Shown here piece by piece: positions 42,748 through 50,718 of a DNA stretch of 64,000 nt (its first letter is position 1; every line of letters begins with the position of its first letter). Under the pieces are notes generated by a model that did no database searches, was not told where the DNA came from, and was given only the letters and a program-made list of their open reading frames with translations. This DNA comes from Butyrivibrio sp. NC2002 (GTDB lineage: Bacteria; Bacillota; Clostridia; Lachnospirales; Lachnospiraceae), in assembly GCF_000702265.1 (NCBI RefSeq), contig NZ_JNKZ01000004.1, positions 558,001-622,000 on the forward strand, given 5' to 3'. Made by a program: the position numbers and the translations under genes.

Positions 42748-44157
42748 TCAGCCGCCTGACATCTCAAGCTTTATGAGGTTATTCATTTCAACCGCATATT
42801 CAAGAGGTAGCTCTTTAGAAACAGGATTGGCAAATCCGCTGACTATCATAGCTCTTGCATCCTCTTCTGAAAGACCTCTGGACATAAGATAAAATACAGC
42901 TTCATCGCTGATCCTTCCGATCTTAGCCTCATGTCCTACGTCTGCATCATCAGTTCTTATATCCATTCCGGGAATAGTATCTGCTCTTGAAATGGAATCA
43001 AGCATCAGTGAATCGCAGGAAACCGATGTTTTTGCATGCTTTGCTTCTTTATTTATTACAACTGAGCTCCTGTAGGTTCCTATTCCGCCGGACTTTGAAA
43101 TAGACTTGGTGGAAATAAGGGAAGATGTATATTTTCCCTGATGAACTACCTTGGCACCGGTATCAAGGTTCTGACCTTTTCCGGCAAAAGTAATTCCTGT
43201 ATATTCCATCTGAGAGTGGTCACCCTTAAGAATAGTCATGGGATAAAGGTATGATGTATGTGATCCGAATGAACCTGATACCCATTCCATTCTCGCACCT
43301 TCCTCAACGAGTGCTCTCTTTGTGTTGAGGTTGTACATGTTTTTGGACCAGTTCTCTATTGTTGAATATCTAAGTCTTGCATTCTTTTTTACAAAAAGCT
43401 CTACGCAGCCTGCGTGAAGGTTAGCTACATTGTATTTAGGTGCAGAGCATCCTTCGATAAAGTGAAGATCCGCTCCCTCATCAACAATGATAAGAGTGTG
43501 CTCAAACTGACCGGCGCCTGCCGCATTAAGTCTAAAGTAGGACTGAAGCGGGATATCAACCTTAACTCCCTTTGGAACATATACAAATGAGCCACCTGAC
43601 CATACCGCTCCGTGAAGTGCCGCAAACTTGTGATCTGTAGGCGGAACCAGCTTCATGAAGTACTCATGGACCATCTCGGAGTACTCGCCTGTAAGAGCGC
43701 TTTCCATATCTGTATAAACAACGCCCTGATCTGATACTTCATCCTTTACATTGTGATAGACAAGCTCCGAATCATACTGCGCACCAACACCTGCGAGCGA
43801 CTCTCTCTCCGCTTCCGGAATACCAAGTCTCTCGAAAGTATTCTTGATATCCTCCGGAACATCTTCCCATTTGCCCTTCATATCGGATTTGGAACGAACA
43901 TAGGATGAAATAAGATTCATATCAAGTTCATCCGTATCAGGTCCCCAAGGTGGCATATCCAGACTGTTATATAGCTTAAGACAATCGAGCCTGAACTTTC
44001 TCATCCACTCCGGGTCGTGCTTTTCCTCGGAAATCTTCATAACGATATCCTCAGTAAAGCCATCCTCCATTCGATAGAAATCCTGCTCATTCTCTACGTC
44101 TTTTATGTCATAAACACTGCGGTCAATATCTACAACCGCCTTCTCATTTTCACTCAT
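42748..44157 (-). CDS. sufB: Fe-S cluster assembly protein SufB
   Basis: Core subunit of the SufBC2D cluster scaffold, 469 residues. Diagnostic parts are GLGIPEAERESLAGVGAQYDSE-type text around residue 115 (ERLGIPEAERESLAGVG), VWSGGSFVYVPKGVKV, the VSCDSLMLD block with the conserved Cys, and the end motif GHEAKIGRISDEAVFYLMSRGLSEE. AAGGAAA precedes the ATG. It is located 37 bases after sufC. Confidence 0.96.
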   Translation of the reverse strand: MSENEKAVVDIDRSVYDIKDVENEQDFYRMEDGFTEDIVMKISEEKHDPEWMRKFRLDCLKLYNSLDMPPWGPDTDELDMNLISSYVRSKSDMKGKWEDVPEDIKNTFERLGIPEAERESLAGVGAQYDSELVYHNVKDEVSDQGVVYTDMESALTGEYSEMVHEYFMKLVPPTDHKFAALHGAVWSGGSFVYVPKGVKVDIPLQSYFRLNAAGAGQFEHTLIIVDEGADLHFIEGCSAPKYNVANLHAGCVELFVKKNARLRYSTIENWSKNMYNLNTKRALVEEGARMEWVSGSFGSHTSYLYPMTILKGDHSQMEYTGITFAGKGQNLDTGAKVVHQGKYTSSLISTKSISKSGGIGTYRSSVVINKEAKHAKTSVSCDSLMLDSISRADTIPGMDIRTDDADVGHEAKIGRISDEAVFYLMSRGLSEEDARAMIVSGFANPVSKELPLEYAVEMNNLIKLEMSGG

Positions 44158-44194
44158 AATATTTCCTTTTAAATCGTAGTAAATGCTTTACTTA

Positions 44195-44980
44195 TCAATT
44201 TGCCGAAAGCGGGCTGCATCCGTCGCATCCCTCACATCTTGTATATTTCTCAAATCCGTGCTCGTTGATCTCTTCAACAAGGCTTCCGTCACCTGTTGTA
44301 ACGATATGACCCTTAACAAGTACATGTGTATAGTCAACATGAAGAGATTCAAGGATCTTGGTACTGTGAGTTATTATAAGAAGCGCACCGTCCTTCTGCT
44401 TCTGGTATTCCTGGATACCCTTTGATACTGTACGAACCGCGTCTACATCAAGTCCTGAATCAGTTTCATCAAGAATTGCAAGCTTAGGCTTTAACATAAG
44501 CATCTGAAGGATCTCTGCCTTTTTCTTTTCTCCGCCTGAAAAACCAACGTTAAGGTCACGGTCTGCATAAGTGCCATCCATGGTAAGAAGCTCCATTGCT
44601 TCCGCAAGCTGCTTCTTATACTGAAGAAGCTTAACAGGCTTACCTGTCTGCTCATGATATGCATTTCTTATAAAGCTTCCGAGTGATATTCCGGGAACTT
44701 CAAGAGGATTCTGGAATGATAAGAACATTCCTGCCTTTGCTCTCTTATCTGCTGAAAGAGATGTTATATCCTCACCATCAAATAAAATAGAACCTTCCGT
44801 TACCCTGTAGTGAGGATTACCCATGAGAGTATATCCAAGTGTGGATTTTCCCGCACCGTTTGGTCCCATAAGGACATGAGTCTCACCGGGTCTGATCTCA
44901 AGATTTATATTATGCAGTATCGGCAGATCATCAACCGAAGCTGAAAGAGAGCTGACCTGTAATAATGATTTATCTGACAT
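44195..44980 (-). CDS. sufC: Fe-S cluster assembly ATPase SufC
   Basis: ABC-type ATPase of the SUF scaffold, 261 residues. Walker A is GPNGAGKST (39-47), signature FSGGEKKKAEILQM, Walker B LAILDETDSGLDVDAV and the H-loop ITHSTKIL, all in SufC-specific form. The C-terminal tail has an extra Cys cluster (KYTRCEGCDGCSPL), which is not part of the standard domain and could bind metal. AAGGAG precedes the ATG. It is the first gene of the suf operon, behind the palindrome-bearing promoter at 45028-45082. Confidence 0.96.
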   Translation of the reverse strand: MSDKSLLQVSSLSASVDDLPILHNINLEIRPGETHVLMGPNGAGKSTLGYTLMGNPHYRVTEGSILFDGEDITSLSADKRAKAGMFLSFQNPLEVPGISLGSFIRNAYHEQTGKPVKLLQYKKQLAEAMELLTMDGTYADRDLNVGFSGGEKKKAEILQMLMLKPKLAILDETDSGLDVDAVRTVSKGIQEYQKQKDGALLIITHSTKILESLHVDYTHVLVKGHIVTTGDGSLVEEINEHGFEKYTRCEGCDGCSPLSAN

Positions 44981-45027
44981 ATTTGTTACTCCTTATAATA
45001 AATGTACTAAAACGTACAAACTGCGCG

Positions 45028-45082
45028 TAATCTAGTAGATTATAGCACATAATATGAAAAAATGTTAAAAAATCTAAGATTT
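45028..45082 (-). promoter_or_regulatory. suf promoter with two palindromic boxes
   Basis: Minus strand: TGCTATAAT is an extended -10 (TATAAT at 45044-45039). Palindrome TAATCTAnTAGATTA (45028-45042) overlaps it, and a second palindrome AAATCTnAGATTT (45070-45082) lies in the -35 region. Both share an AATCT/AGATT core, so they look like paired repressor boxes. A further TGTAC/GTACA pair is at 45003-45018. Confidence 0.5.
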
Positions 45083-45130
45083 CCTAGAGAAATAGTAGGA
45101 ATTAAGAAAAATACTGCTTTTATAGGTGAA

Positions 45131-45168
45131 AAAAAGTGCTGCCCTCAATAATGAAGACAACACTTTTT
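45131..45168 (-). terminator. Terminator of the fibronectin-III gene
   Basis: AAAAAGTGCTGCC (45131-45143) pairs, with wobble, with GACAACACTTTTT (45156-45168); on the minus strand a T-run follows. Confidence 0.7.
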
Positions 45169-45178
45169 CAAATTATTA

Positions 45179-46186
45179 TTATTTATTCCATTGGCCGGCT
45201 GTGTAGTAGATTACAGAACCTGCACCTCTTTTGCTGATAGGTGTGATGTAAAGAAGTCCTGTATTATATGTCTCACCATTTACCTTCTTTACACCCTCTA
45301 CATATACATAATATGTCTTGTTTCCTTTTACCTTTTTACCACCGATCTTCTTGATGGAAACACTGGTCTTATTTCCTTTTACTGTCTTAACCTTCTTGAA
45401 CTGACCGCCCTTGGAAGATGCAACGTAGATATTGTACTTATTAATACCTTTTACTTTCTCCCACTTTACATTCAGCTTTCCGCCGCTTACTTTACCTGCA
45501 AGCTCTCTTGCATCCTTTTTAGCAGGCTGTGTCATGAAAAATGCAGTCTTTGAAACAGGTCCCCAGTATGTAACTCCATTGATAACTGAATATGCCTGGC
45601 AGCATCCTTTATAGATCTTCTTGTTATCAATTCTGTGTGAGTATCCCACATAGCTTGAAGTTACTGTCTCGATGACATTTCCTCTTTCATCCATGAAAGT
45701 GAATTTGTAGCCATCTGCACCTGTCTGCTTATCCCATGTTATATCTACATTGTGGATTACTCTCCACCACATTTCCTGGTTTACTCCGGTAACCTGTCCG
45801 GGAAGTGTCTTTAAAGTTCCACTTCCAACTGATGAGCTATTAGTTCCTCTACTGGAAGTATAAGTGTAATATACGCAAACTTCATACTCTGTTCCGGGAA
45901 CAAGGCCGTTAATTGTATATGATCTGTTTGTCCCTACAGGAACACTTTTGTTCTCTGCCATTGCTCTGGCTGTTTTATAATCTGTACTATAACCAATGTA
46001 GTAAGACTGCAGTCTGTTACTTCCATATAAAGAAGGTGCATCCCAGGTAACAGTAATGGATGTCTCTGTCTGTGCAGTCTGCTTCAATCCATATGCGAGA
46101 GCAGTATTTTTACCGAATCCCACAACGAGTGCAAATGCTGCTACTGCAAGCAGTATCTGCGACAATTTCTTAAACTTTTCTTTCAT
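45179..46186 (-). CDS. Secreted fibronectin type III domain protein
   Basis: A 335-residue exported protein. A signal peptide (about 1-31, ending TALAYG) is followed by a clear fibronectin III module (about 36-130: TSITVTWDAPS, YYIGYST, NGLVPGTEYEVCVYY), a second, weaker module (about 135-225) and a third region of basic beta strands (GGKLNVKWEKVKGINKYNIYV) near residues 230-320 rich in Lys and Gly. No catalytic domain or cell-wall anchor is seen, so binding to the surface or to a polymer is the likely role. GGAGG precedes the ATG. It is divergent from the metal exporter. Confidence 0.85.
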   Translation of the reverse strand: MKEKFKKLSQILLAVAAFALVVGFGKNTALAYGLKQTAQTETSITVTWDAPSLYGSNRLQSYYIGYSTDYKTARAMAENKSVPVGTNRSYTINGLVPGTEYEVCVYYTYTSSRGTNSSSVGSGTLKTLPGQVTGVNQEMWWRVIHNVDITWDKQTGADGYKFTFMDERGNVIETVTSSYVGYSHRIDNKKIYKGCCQAYSVINGVTYWGPVSKTAFFMTQPAKKDARELAGKVSGGKLNVKWEKVKGINKYNIYVASSKGGQFKKVKTVKGNKTSVSIKKIGGKKVKGNKTYYVYVEGVKKVNGETYNTGLLYITPISKRGAGSVIYYTAGQWNK

Positions 46187-46258
46187 TACATTTTTCCTCC
46201 AAAAAAATTATTGCATCGCTATTTTTAGCACATATTTCCCATGTTTTTTCATTTTCGC

Positions 46259-46290
46259 GACGAAATGCACGAAATCGAGGACGAAATGCA
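46259..46290. repeat. Direct repeat GACGAAATGCA, 21 bp apart
   Basis: Two exact copies of GACGAAATGCA (46259-46269 and 46280-46290) lie two helical turns apart in the divergent gap between the fibronectin-III gene and the metal exporter. This spacing suits an operator bound on one face of the DNA. Confidence 0.4.
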
Positions 46291-46332
46291 ATTATTGTCT
46301 ATTTAGCAAAAAATAATATTGTTAATTAAGGT

Positions 46333-46368
46333 AATGGTCATCCGAAAAACACGGGTGACCATTCTTTT
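46333..46368 (+). terminator. Terminator-like hairpin upstream of the metal exporter
   Basis: AATGGTCA (46333-46340) pairs with TGACCATT (46355-46362), extended by CC/GG, and is followed by TCTTTTT. No gene on the plus strand ends upstream, so it may terminate a short leader transcript from a possible promoter TTATTG-16-TAATAT (46292-46319). Confidence 0.5.
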
Positions 46369-46381
46369 TATTATCATTTTA

Positions 46382-46411
46382 TTGAAAAAAGTCTATGATA
46401 TATGCTTTAAT
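46382..46411 (+). promoter_or_regulatory. Promoter of the metal exporter gene
   Basis: TTGAAA (46382-46387), 18-base spacer, TGCTTTAAT extended -10 (46403-46411). It lies downstream of the hairpin and 38 bases before the start codon. Confidence 0.45.
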
Positions 46412-46448
46412 GATGTCGAATATAAACTTTTTTAGAGGTGACAAAAAA

Positions 46449-47447
46449 ATGAATTTTTGGATTCCTGTTTTGGAGGATACAATAGAAGATGGTCTTAAGA
46501 TACTTCCCTTTTTATTTATTACATATCTGATAATGGAATATCTTGAGCACAGAACCGGTGATAAAACAGAAGAACTGGTTCAAAAAGCCGGTAAATTCGG
46601 TCCTCTACTTGGCGGATTGTTCGGCGCTTTTCCTCAATGTGGTTTTTCCGCTGCTGCGACAAACCTGTATGCCGGAAGAGTCATCACTTTAGGAACTCTC
46701 ATTGCAATATACCTATCCACTTCTGACGAGATGGTGCCTCTTTTTATATCAGAGCAGATTCCCGTTTCCAAGATGATAGGCATAATCGCGATGAAGGCAG
46801 TTCTTGGTATATTCTACGGATTCCTTGTAGACTTTGCACTTAAGCAGTACAGAAAGATAAAAAAGCTCCGTCTTCAGGATCCTGTAAGGATTGATGAACT
46901 CTGCAAAAGAGAACATTGCCACTGCGAAGAAGATACACCTAAGATCTCAGCTCACAGGTCAAGAAGCGAAAGCGACTCCTCAAAGAAGATATCCAAGGCA
47001 GCTATTGCAGAAGAAGCAAGTAAAAAGCATGACCACTCCCAAGAAGGTCACGGAAACATACTTCGCTCCGCGCTTGTACACACTATTCACATCTTCATCT
47101 ATGTGTTTATATTTACTCTGGTACTTAATGCAGCTATTGAGTATATAGGCGAAGATACTCTGTCTGAGTTCATGAAAAACAGCGGAGTTTTTGCCCACGT
47201 TATCGCAGGACTTGTAGGTCTTATCCCCAACTGCGCTGCATCTATTGTAATTACTGAATTATACATAAACGAGATAATAAGTTTTGGCACGATGATGTCC
47301 GGCCTTTTGGTTGGCGCAGGTGTCGGCCTTCTTATCCTCTTCCGCGTAAATGAAGGCACAAAGAAAAACCTGCAAATCACCGGTATTCTCTACATAATCG
47401 GTATCTTCACAGGTTTCATATTAGATCTTTTTTCTTTTACATTGTAA
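46449..47447 (+). CDS. PF11449-type (ArsP_2-like) putative metal exporter
   Basis: A 332-residue membrane protein with two related halves joined by a His/Lys/Glu-rich cytoplasmic loop. Each half has the family motif: FGAFPQCGFSAAATNLYAG in the first and LVGLIPNCAASIVITELYI in the second, with a conserved Cys after Pro-Gln/Asn. STSDEMVPLF is also characteristic. The loop (about 145-215) has CKREHCHCEED and KKHDHSQEGH, likely metal-binding. The family is annotated as arsenic efflux-like or as putative manganese transporter; the substrate is unproven. The start is ATG 46449 because GAGGTGA lies 8 bases upstream; earlier in-frame ATGs lack one. Confidence 0.87.
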   Translation: MNFWIPVLEDTIEDGLKILPFLFITYLIMEYLEHRTGDKTEELVQKAGKFGPLLGGLFGAFPQCGFSAAATNLYAGRVITLGTLIAIYLSTSDEMVPLFISEQIPVSKMIGIIAMKAVLGIFYGFLVDFALKQYRKIKKLRLQDPVRIDELCKREHCHCEEDTPKISAHRSRSESDSSKKISKAAIAEEASKKHDHSQEGHGNILRSALVHTIHIFIYVFIFTLVLNAAIEYIGEDTLSEFMKNSGVFAHVIAGLVGLIPNCAASIVITELYINEIISFGTMMSGLLVGAGVGLLILFRVNEGTKKNLQITGILYIIGIFTGFILDLFSFTL

Positions 47448-47452
47448 TTACT

Positions 47453-47492
47453 ACGTTATAAAACTTCCGGTATGGAGGAAGTTTTATAACGT
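47453..47492. terminator. Strong bidirectional terminator
   Basis: ACGTTATAAAACTTCC (47453-47468) pairs perfectly with GGAAGTTTTATAACGT (47477-47492), followed by TATTTTTT. It touches the stop codon of the kinase gene on the minus strand. Confidence 0.9.
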
Positions 47493-48805
47493 TATTTTTT
47501 AGTAAGCGGCAGGCGAACCTTAAATTTGATGGTATGGTCGCCTCCCCGGAGAGCTTCGATAGTCCCTCCGTGGGATGTTGCTATCGCTCTTGCTACAGAC
47601 AGCCCTATTCCATAGCCTCCGGTGTCACGACTTCGTGAGGAATCTCCCCTGTAAAAACGGTCGAATAGCTTATCAAGATTTCCCTCTGGAAGTGAATCAC
47701 AGGTGTTTGCCACCTCGAATATCACATGCTTTTTCTTTGCATCCCTTTCAAGAAATACAAATACATTGCCCTCTCCGCCTACATATTTCATTGCATTGTC
47801 TATAAGGAGCGATGATAACTGGCCAATTCCGTTTTTGTCGCCCATTATCATTATCCCATCCTCTATGTTCTTCTCATATTTGAGATTCTTTGATTCGGCA
47901 ACTGCCTGGAAGGATTCAGCACTCGTCCTTATGATATCGCTTATATTTATCTCCGAAAAAACAAGGTGGATATTCTCTTCTTCCATCCTCGAAAGAGACA
48001 GCATATTTTTGACAAGTCCGTTCATTCTCTTTATCTGGTTCTTAACGCTCTCCGTCCACTCGCTCTTTCCCGATTCAAGCTCTATTACATCTACGTTTGC
48101 AGAAATAACAGCAAGCGGTGTCTTTAGTTCATGCCCTGCATCAGTTATAAACCTCTTTTGTTTTTCTAAAGACTCAACTACAGGAGCAACCGCCCTTCCC
48201 GAAAACAGATAAACCAAAATAAGCATTGCAACAAGAGCAACCATACCAATAAACAATGTTGATATAAGAAGCCTGTTTGCACTATAGATGCTGTTTGAAC
48301 AGTCAAGGAAAAGTACAAGATAGCTGCCATCCTCCTGTTTACTTATAAGATATCTGTAGTGGTTATTAACATAGCCCCTTAGTATATTCTTGTTTTTTAA
48401 TACCTCTGTCTTGTAATTTTCTGCATCTTCCGCAGACACTGCTGCTATGTGGCCTGTGTCTATTTCCTTAGTATTTCCGTCTTCATCTGTCCTCACAAAG
48501 AAATATCTGGTCATAAAGGGCATCTCAAGAGTCCTGTTATAAGCCATTTTCTCGTTAAATATGTCCTTGTTTTCAGGAGGACTTGGGGGAGTTTCCCCAT
48601 CTTTTGCATCATCCATTTTCCTTGGATTTTTCATCATCTCAGGGAAAAAGCCATCATTATCTGCAAGGAGTTGCAGCGTTTCATCTGCGGAATTTTTAAT
48701 CTGCACATAATTAGAGATATTTATAACAGAGAGTAAAACTACAAGTATTACAAGGAGCGAAAGCATGGCGGTAATGACAAATTTCCGCCTCAGTTTTTTT
48801 ACCAT
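47492..48805 (-). CDS. Membrane sensor histidine kinase
   Basis: A 437-residue two-helix sensor kinase. Helix 1 is at about 11-30, an outer sensor region of about 150 residues follows (with a Pro/Asp/Lys-rich part near 55-80), helix 2 at about 180-200. HisKA has phospho-acceptor His225 in DAGHELKTPLAV; HATPase_c has DNAMKYVGG, and the end shows FDRFYRGDSSRSRDTGGYGIGLSVARAI. It follows its response regulator gene by 30 bases. GGAGGAA precedes the ATG. Confidence 0.95.
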   Translation of the reverse strand: MVKKLRRKFVITAMLSLLVILVVLLSVINISNYVQIKNSADETLQLLADNDGFFPEMMKNPRKMDDAKDGETPPSPPENKDIFNEKMAYNRTLEMPFMTRYFFVRTDEDGNTKEIDTGHIAAVSAEDAENYKTEVLKNKNILRGYVNNHYRYLISKQEDGSYLVLFLDCSNSIYSANRLLISTLFIGMVALVAMLILVYLFSGRAVAPVVESLEKQKRFITDAGHELKTPLAVISANVDVIELESGKSEWTESVKNQIKRMNGLVKNMLSLSRMEEENIHLVFSEINISDIIRTSAESFQAVAESKNLKYEKNIEDGIMIMGDKNGIGQLSSLLIDNAMKYVGGEGNVFVFLERDAKKKHVIFEVANTCDSLPEGNLDKLFDRFYRGDSSRSRDTGGYGIGLSVARAIATSHGGTIEALRGGDHTIKFKVRLPLTKK

Positions 48806-48835
48806 ATATTATGTTTCCTCCGTGAGTTTCCATGA

Positions 48836-49507
48836 TCATTTTTCATGAATAGAATATCCAAGCCCTCGTGATGCCTTTATCTCTACATTTGCATCAAGGG
48901 ATGTCAGTTTTTTCCTAAGGTTTGATATATAAACCCATACTACATTTACGTCCGCTTCGCCATCAGACCATATCCTGTCCATGAAAGAGTCCACAGATAT
49001 AATATGCCCGGGGGTTGTCATGAGCATCTCCATCATCTGGAACTCCCTGTTCGCAAGACGGATTCCTTCGTGCCCTTCTGTCTTTAGCATATACTCAGAC
49101 CTGTCCAGCTCCAGGTTTCCGCAGGATAAATTGTTTGGTGAAAAGTCAGCCTTCCTTCTTGTCATAGCCCTTATTCTTGCAAGGAGCTCTCCCATATCAA
49201 AAGGCTTTGTCAGATAATCATCTGCTCCCAGATCAAGTCCTGCTATCCTGTCCTCGATCTCTGACTTGGCAGTAAGGAAAAGCACGGGCGTCTGCACTCC
49301 TTTATCGCGGATCCTTTTTAATACCTCGGTTCCTTCAAGGTGGGGCATCATGATATCAAGGATTATCCCGTCATAGTCGCTCGATAATATGTAATCCAAC
49401 GCATCCTGCCCATCGTAGACCGCATCAACCGTATACCCTGAGTGCTTAAGGATCGCTACAAGCGCATTTGATAGTTCCTTTTCATCTTCTGCAAGAAGTA
49501 GTTTCAT
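48836..49507 (-). CDS. OmpR/PhoB-family response regulator
   Basis: A 223-residue regulator: receiver (1-120) with AEDEKE, phospho-acceptor Asp51 in ILDIMMPHLEG, Thr in FLTAKSE and Lys in YLTKPFDMGEL, then a winged-helix DNA-binding domain (about 128-220) with ISVDSFMDRIWSDGEADVNVVWVYISNLRKKL. Start ATG 49507 has AGGAGGT 9 bases upstream; an ATG eight codons earlier overlaps the upstream gene. It pairs with the sensor kinase downstream and follows the DUF3810 gene by 20 bases. Confidence 0.95.
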   Translation of the reverse strand: MKLLLAEDEKELSNALVAILKHSGYTVDAVYDGQDALDYILSSDYDGIILDIMMPHLEGTEVLKRIRDKGVQTPVLFLTAKSEIEDRIAGLDLGADDYLTKPFDMGELLARIRAMTRRKADFSPNNLSCGNLELDRSEYMLKTEGHEGIRLANREFQMMEMLMTTPGHIISVDSFMDRIWSDGEADVNVVWVYISNLRKKLTSLDANVEIKASRGLGYSIHEK

Positions 49508-49527
49508 AAATAAAGTACCTCCTAAAT

Positions 49528-50619
49528 TCAAAAGCCTCCGTAATACTCATCAAGAAGAAGCTCAACAACCCTGTTGTAACTAGCTTTTCCGTCTCCTACT
49601 CCGTTTACCTTAAGAGTAGTATCAACGAATGTTTCTGCTGCGTTTTTTACTGTTTTTGTGTCAAAAAGAGCATTGTCCTCGACCTTTTCCCAGCTCTCTT
49701 TTGTCAGGAAAACGTTGTCTTCCTTAACCTGATCGGAAATTGCAACATGAGATAAATACTCATCTTTTGACACATTTTCATAGAAAGCATTATTTACATA
49801 ATTAAGTATCCCTAAGTATCCGCTGTAGTTAAATGCGATATCATCAGATGATACGCAAGAAAGATACCCTATAAAATTGGCCTCATCCTCAAATATATAG
49901 CTTTTTGTGTGCGCAAGCTCGTGACACATGGTAAAAGGCTTATTTAAAACATGCATCACATCATTATAATTGGCTTCCATTGAAAAAGGGAAATAATAGC
50001 CCTGCATATGCTGCTGGCTCACAAATCCTGAAAAGAAAAGCGGCTTAGGAGTGACGTAAAAACCGGATAGCCTCTCGTACCTGGATGATAGCTCAGATAC
50101 CGCTTCCCTTGCCTTACTTTCAATTACTTCGTCCCTGTCATCCCCTGTGCCATCAGCAAAAATGACCTCGTTATTTTCATCTCTTTTTACAAGAAGCGAT
50201 AATTCATTACACTTATTTACAACCTCATCCCTGTATGCAGACAGCTCCTCAATAGTGTATTCTCTGCCCTGATCTGTGCCTGCAGAAAGAGGCGTTGTGT
50301 GGTAGTTGATAAAACAGTTAAGCGTCATCACAAGGAAAATTATCACAAGTATCCGAAGAGTCACTATAAATATAACTCTTCTGATCTTCGTAAACATAGA
50401 AATAATGAAAAAAGCTATCCATAAAAGTCCTGCAATTATCATTATTTCCCCGACTGAAAACGGGAAAACGCTTGTAAGTCTTCCAAAGCTGCCTGTTATA
50501 ATAGGAAAAATCCTAAGCGCATAAATATCTGAAAATCCCGGAACTACCCAAGACAAAGCGTTTAAAACCACAGTAAATATGAAGATCATCAAAAATATGC
50601 TTACGTGTTTTTTTCTCAT
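49528..50619 (-). CDS. DUF3810 membrane protein with zinc-peptidase motif
   Basis: A 363-residue protein with three N-terminal helices (about 6-27, 53-75 and 80-100) and a C-terminal domain outside the membrane that carries HELAH followed by EDEANF, a HExxH-type gluzincin signature. This matches DUF3810, whose substrate is unknown. It is in an apparent operon with the response regulator and kinase. Start choice: ATG 50619 lies about 7 bases after a TATAAT box (50631-50626), which would make the mRNA nearly leaderless; an in-frame ATG at 50670 has no ribosome site either. Function as a sheddase or signal protease is inference. Confidence 0.8.
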   Translation of the reverse strand: MRKKHVSIFLMIFIFTVVLNALSWVVPGFSDIYALRIFPIITGSFGRLTSVFPFSVGEIMIIAGLLWIAFFIISMFTKIRRVIFIVTLRILVIIFLVMTLNCFINYHTTPLSAGTDQGREYTIEELSAYRDEVVNKCNELSLLVKRDENNEVIFADGTGDDRDEVIESKAREAVSELSSRYERLSGFYVTPKPLFFSGFVSQQHMQGYYFPFSMEANYNDVMHVLNKPFTMCHELAHTKSYIFEDEANFIGYLSCVSSDDIAFNYSGYLGILNYVNNAFYENVSKDEYLSHVAISDQVKEDNVFLTKESWEKVEDNALFDTKTVKNAAETFVDTTLKVNGVGDGKASYNRVVELLLDEYYGGF

Positions 50620-50676
50620 ATATACATTATAAGCTATAGGGATCAAAAATTGTTTCACTTTAAATCTCATTTTTTG

Positions 50677-50685
50677 TGTTAGAAT
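50677..50685 (+). promoter_or_regulatory. Extended -10 promoter of the lipoprotein gene
   Basis: TGTTAGAAT (TGnTAGAAT) lies 34 bases before ATG 50719. The -35 region has no good match. Confidence 0.4.
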
Positions 50686-50718
50686 ATCCCTAAATATGTA
50701 CTTTAAAAGGAATGATCT

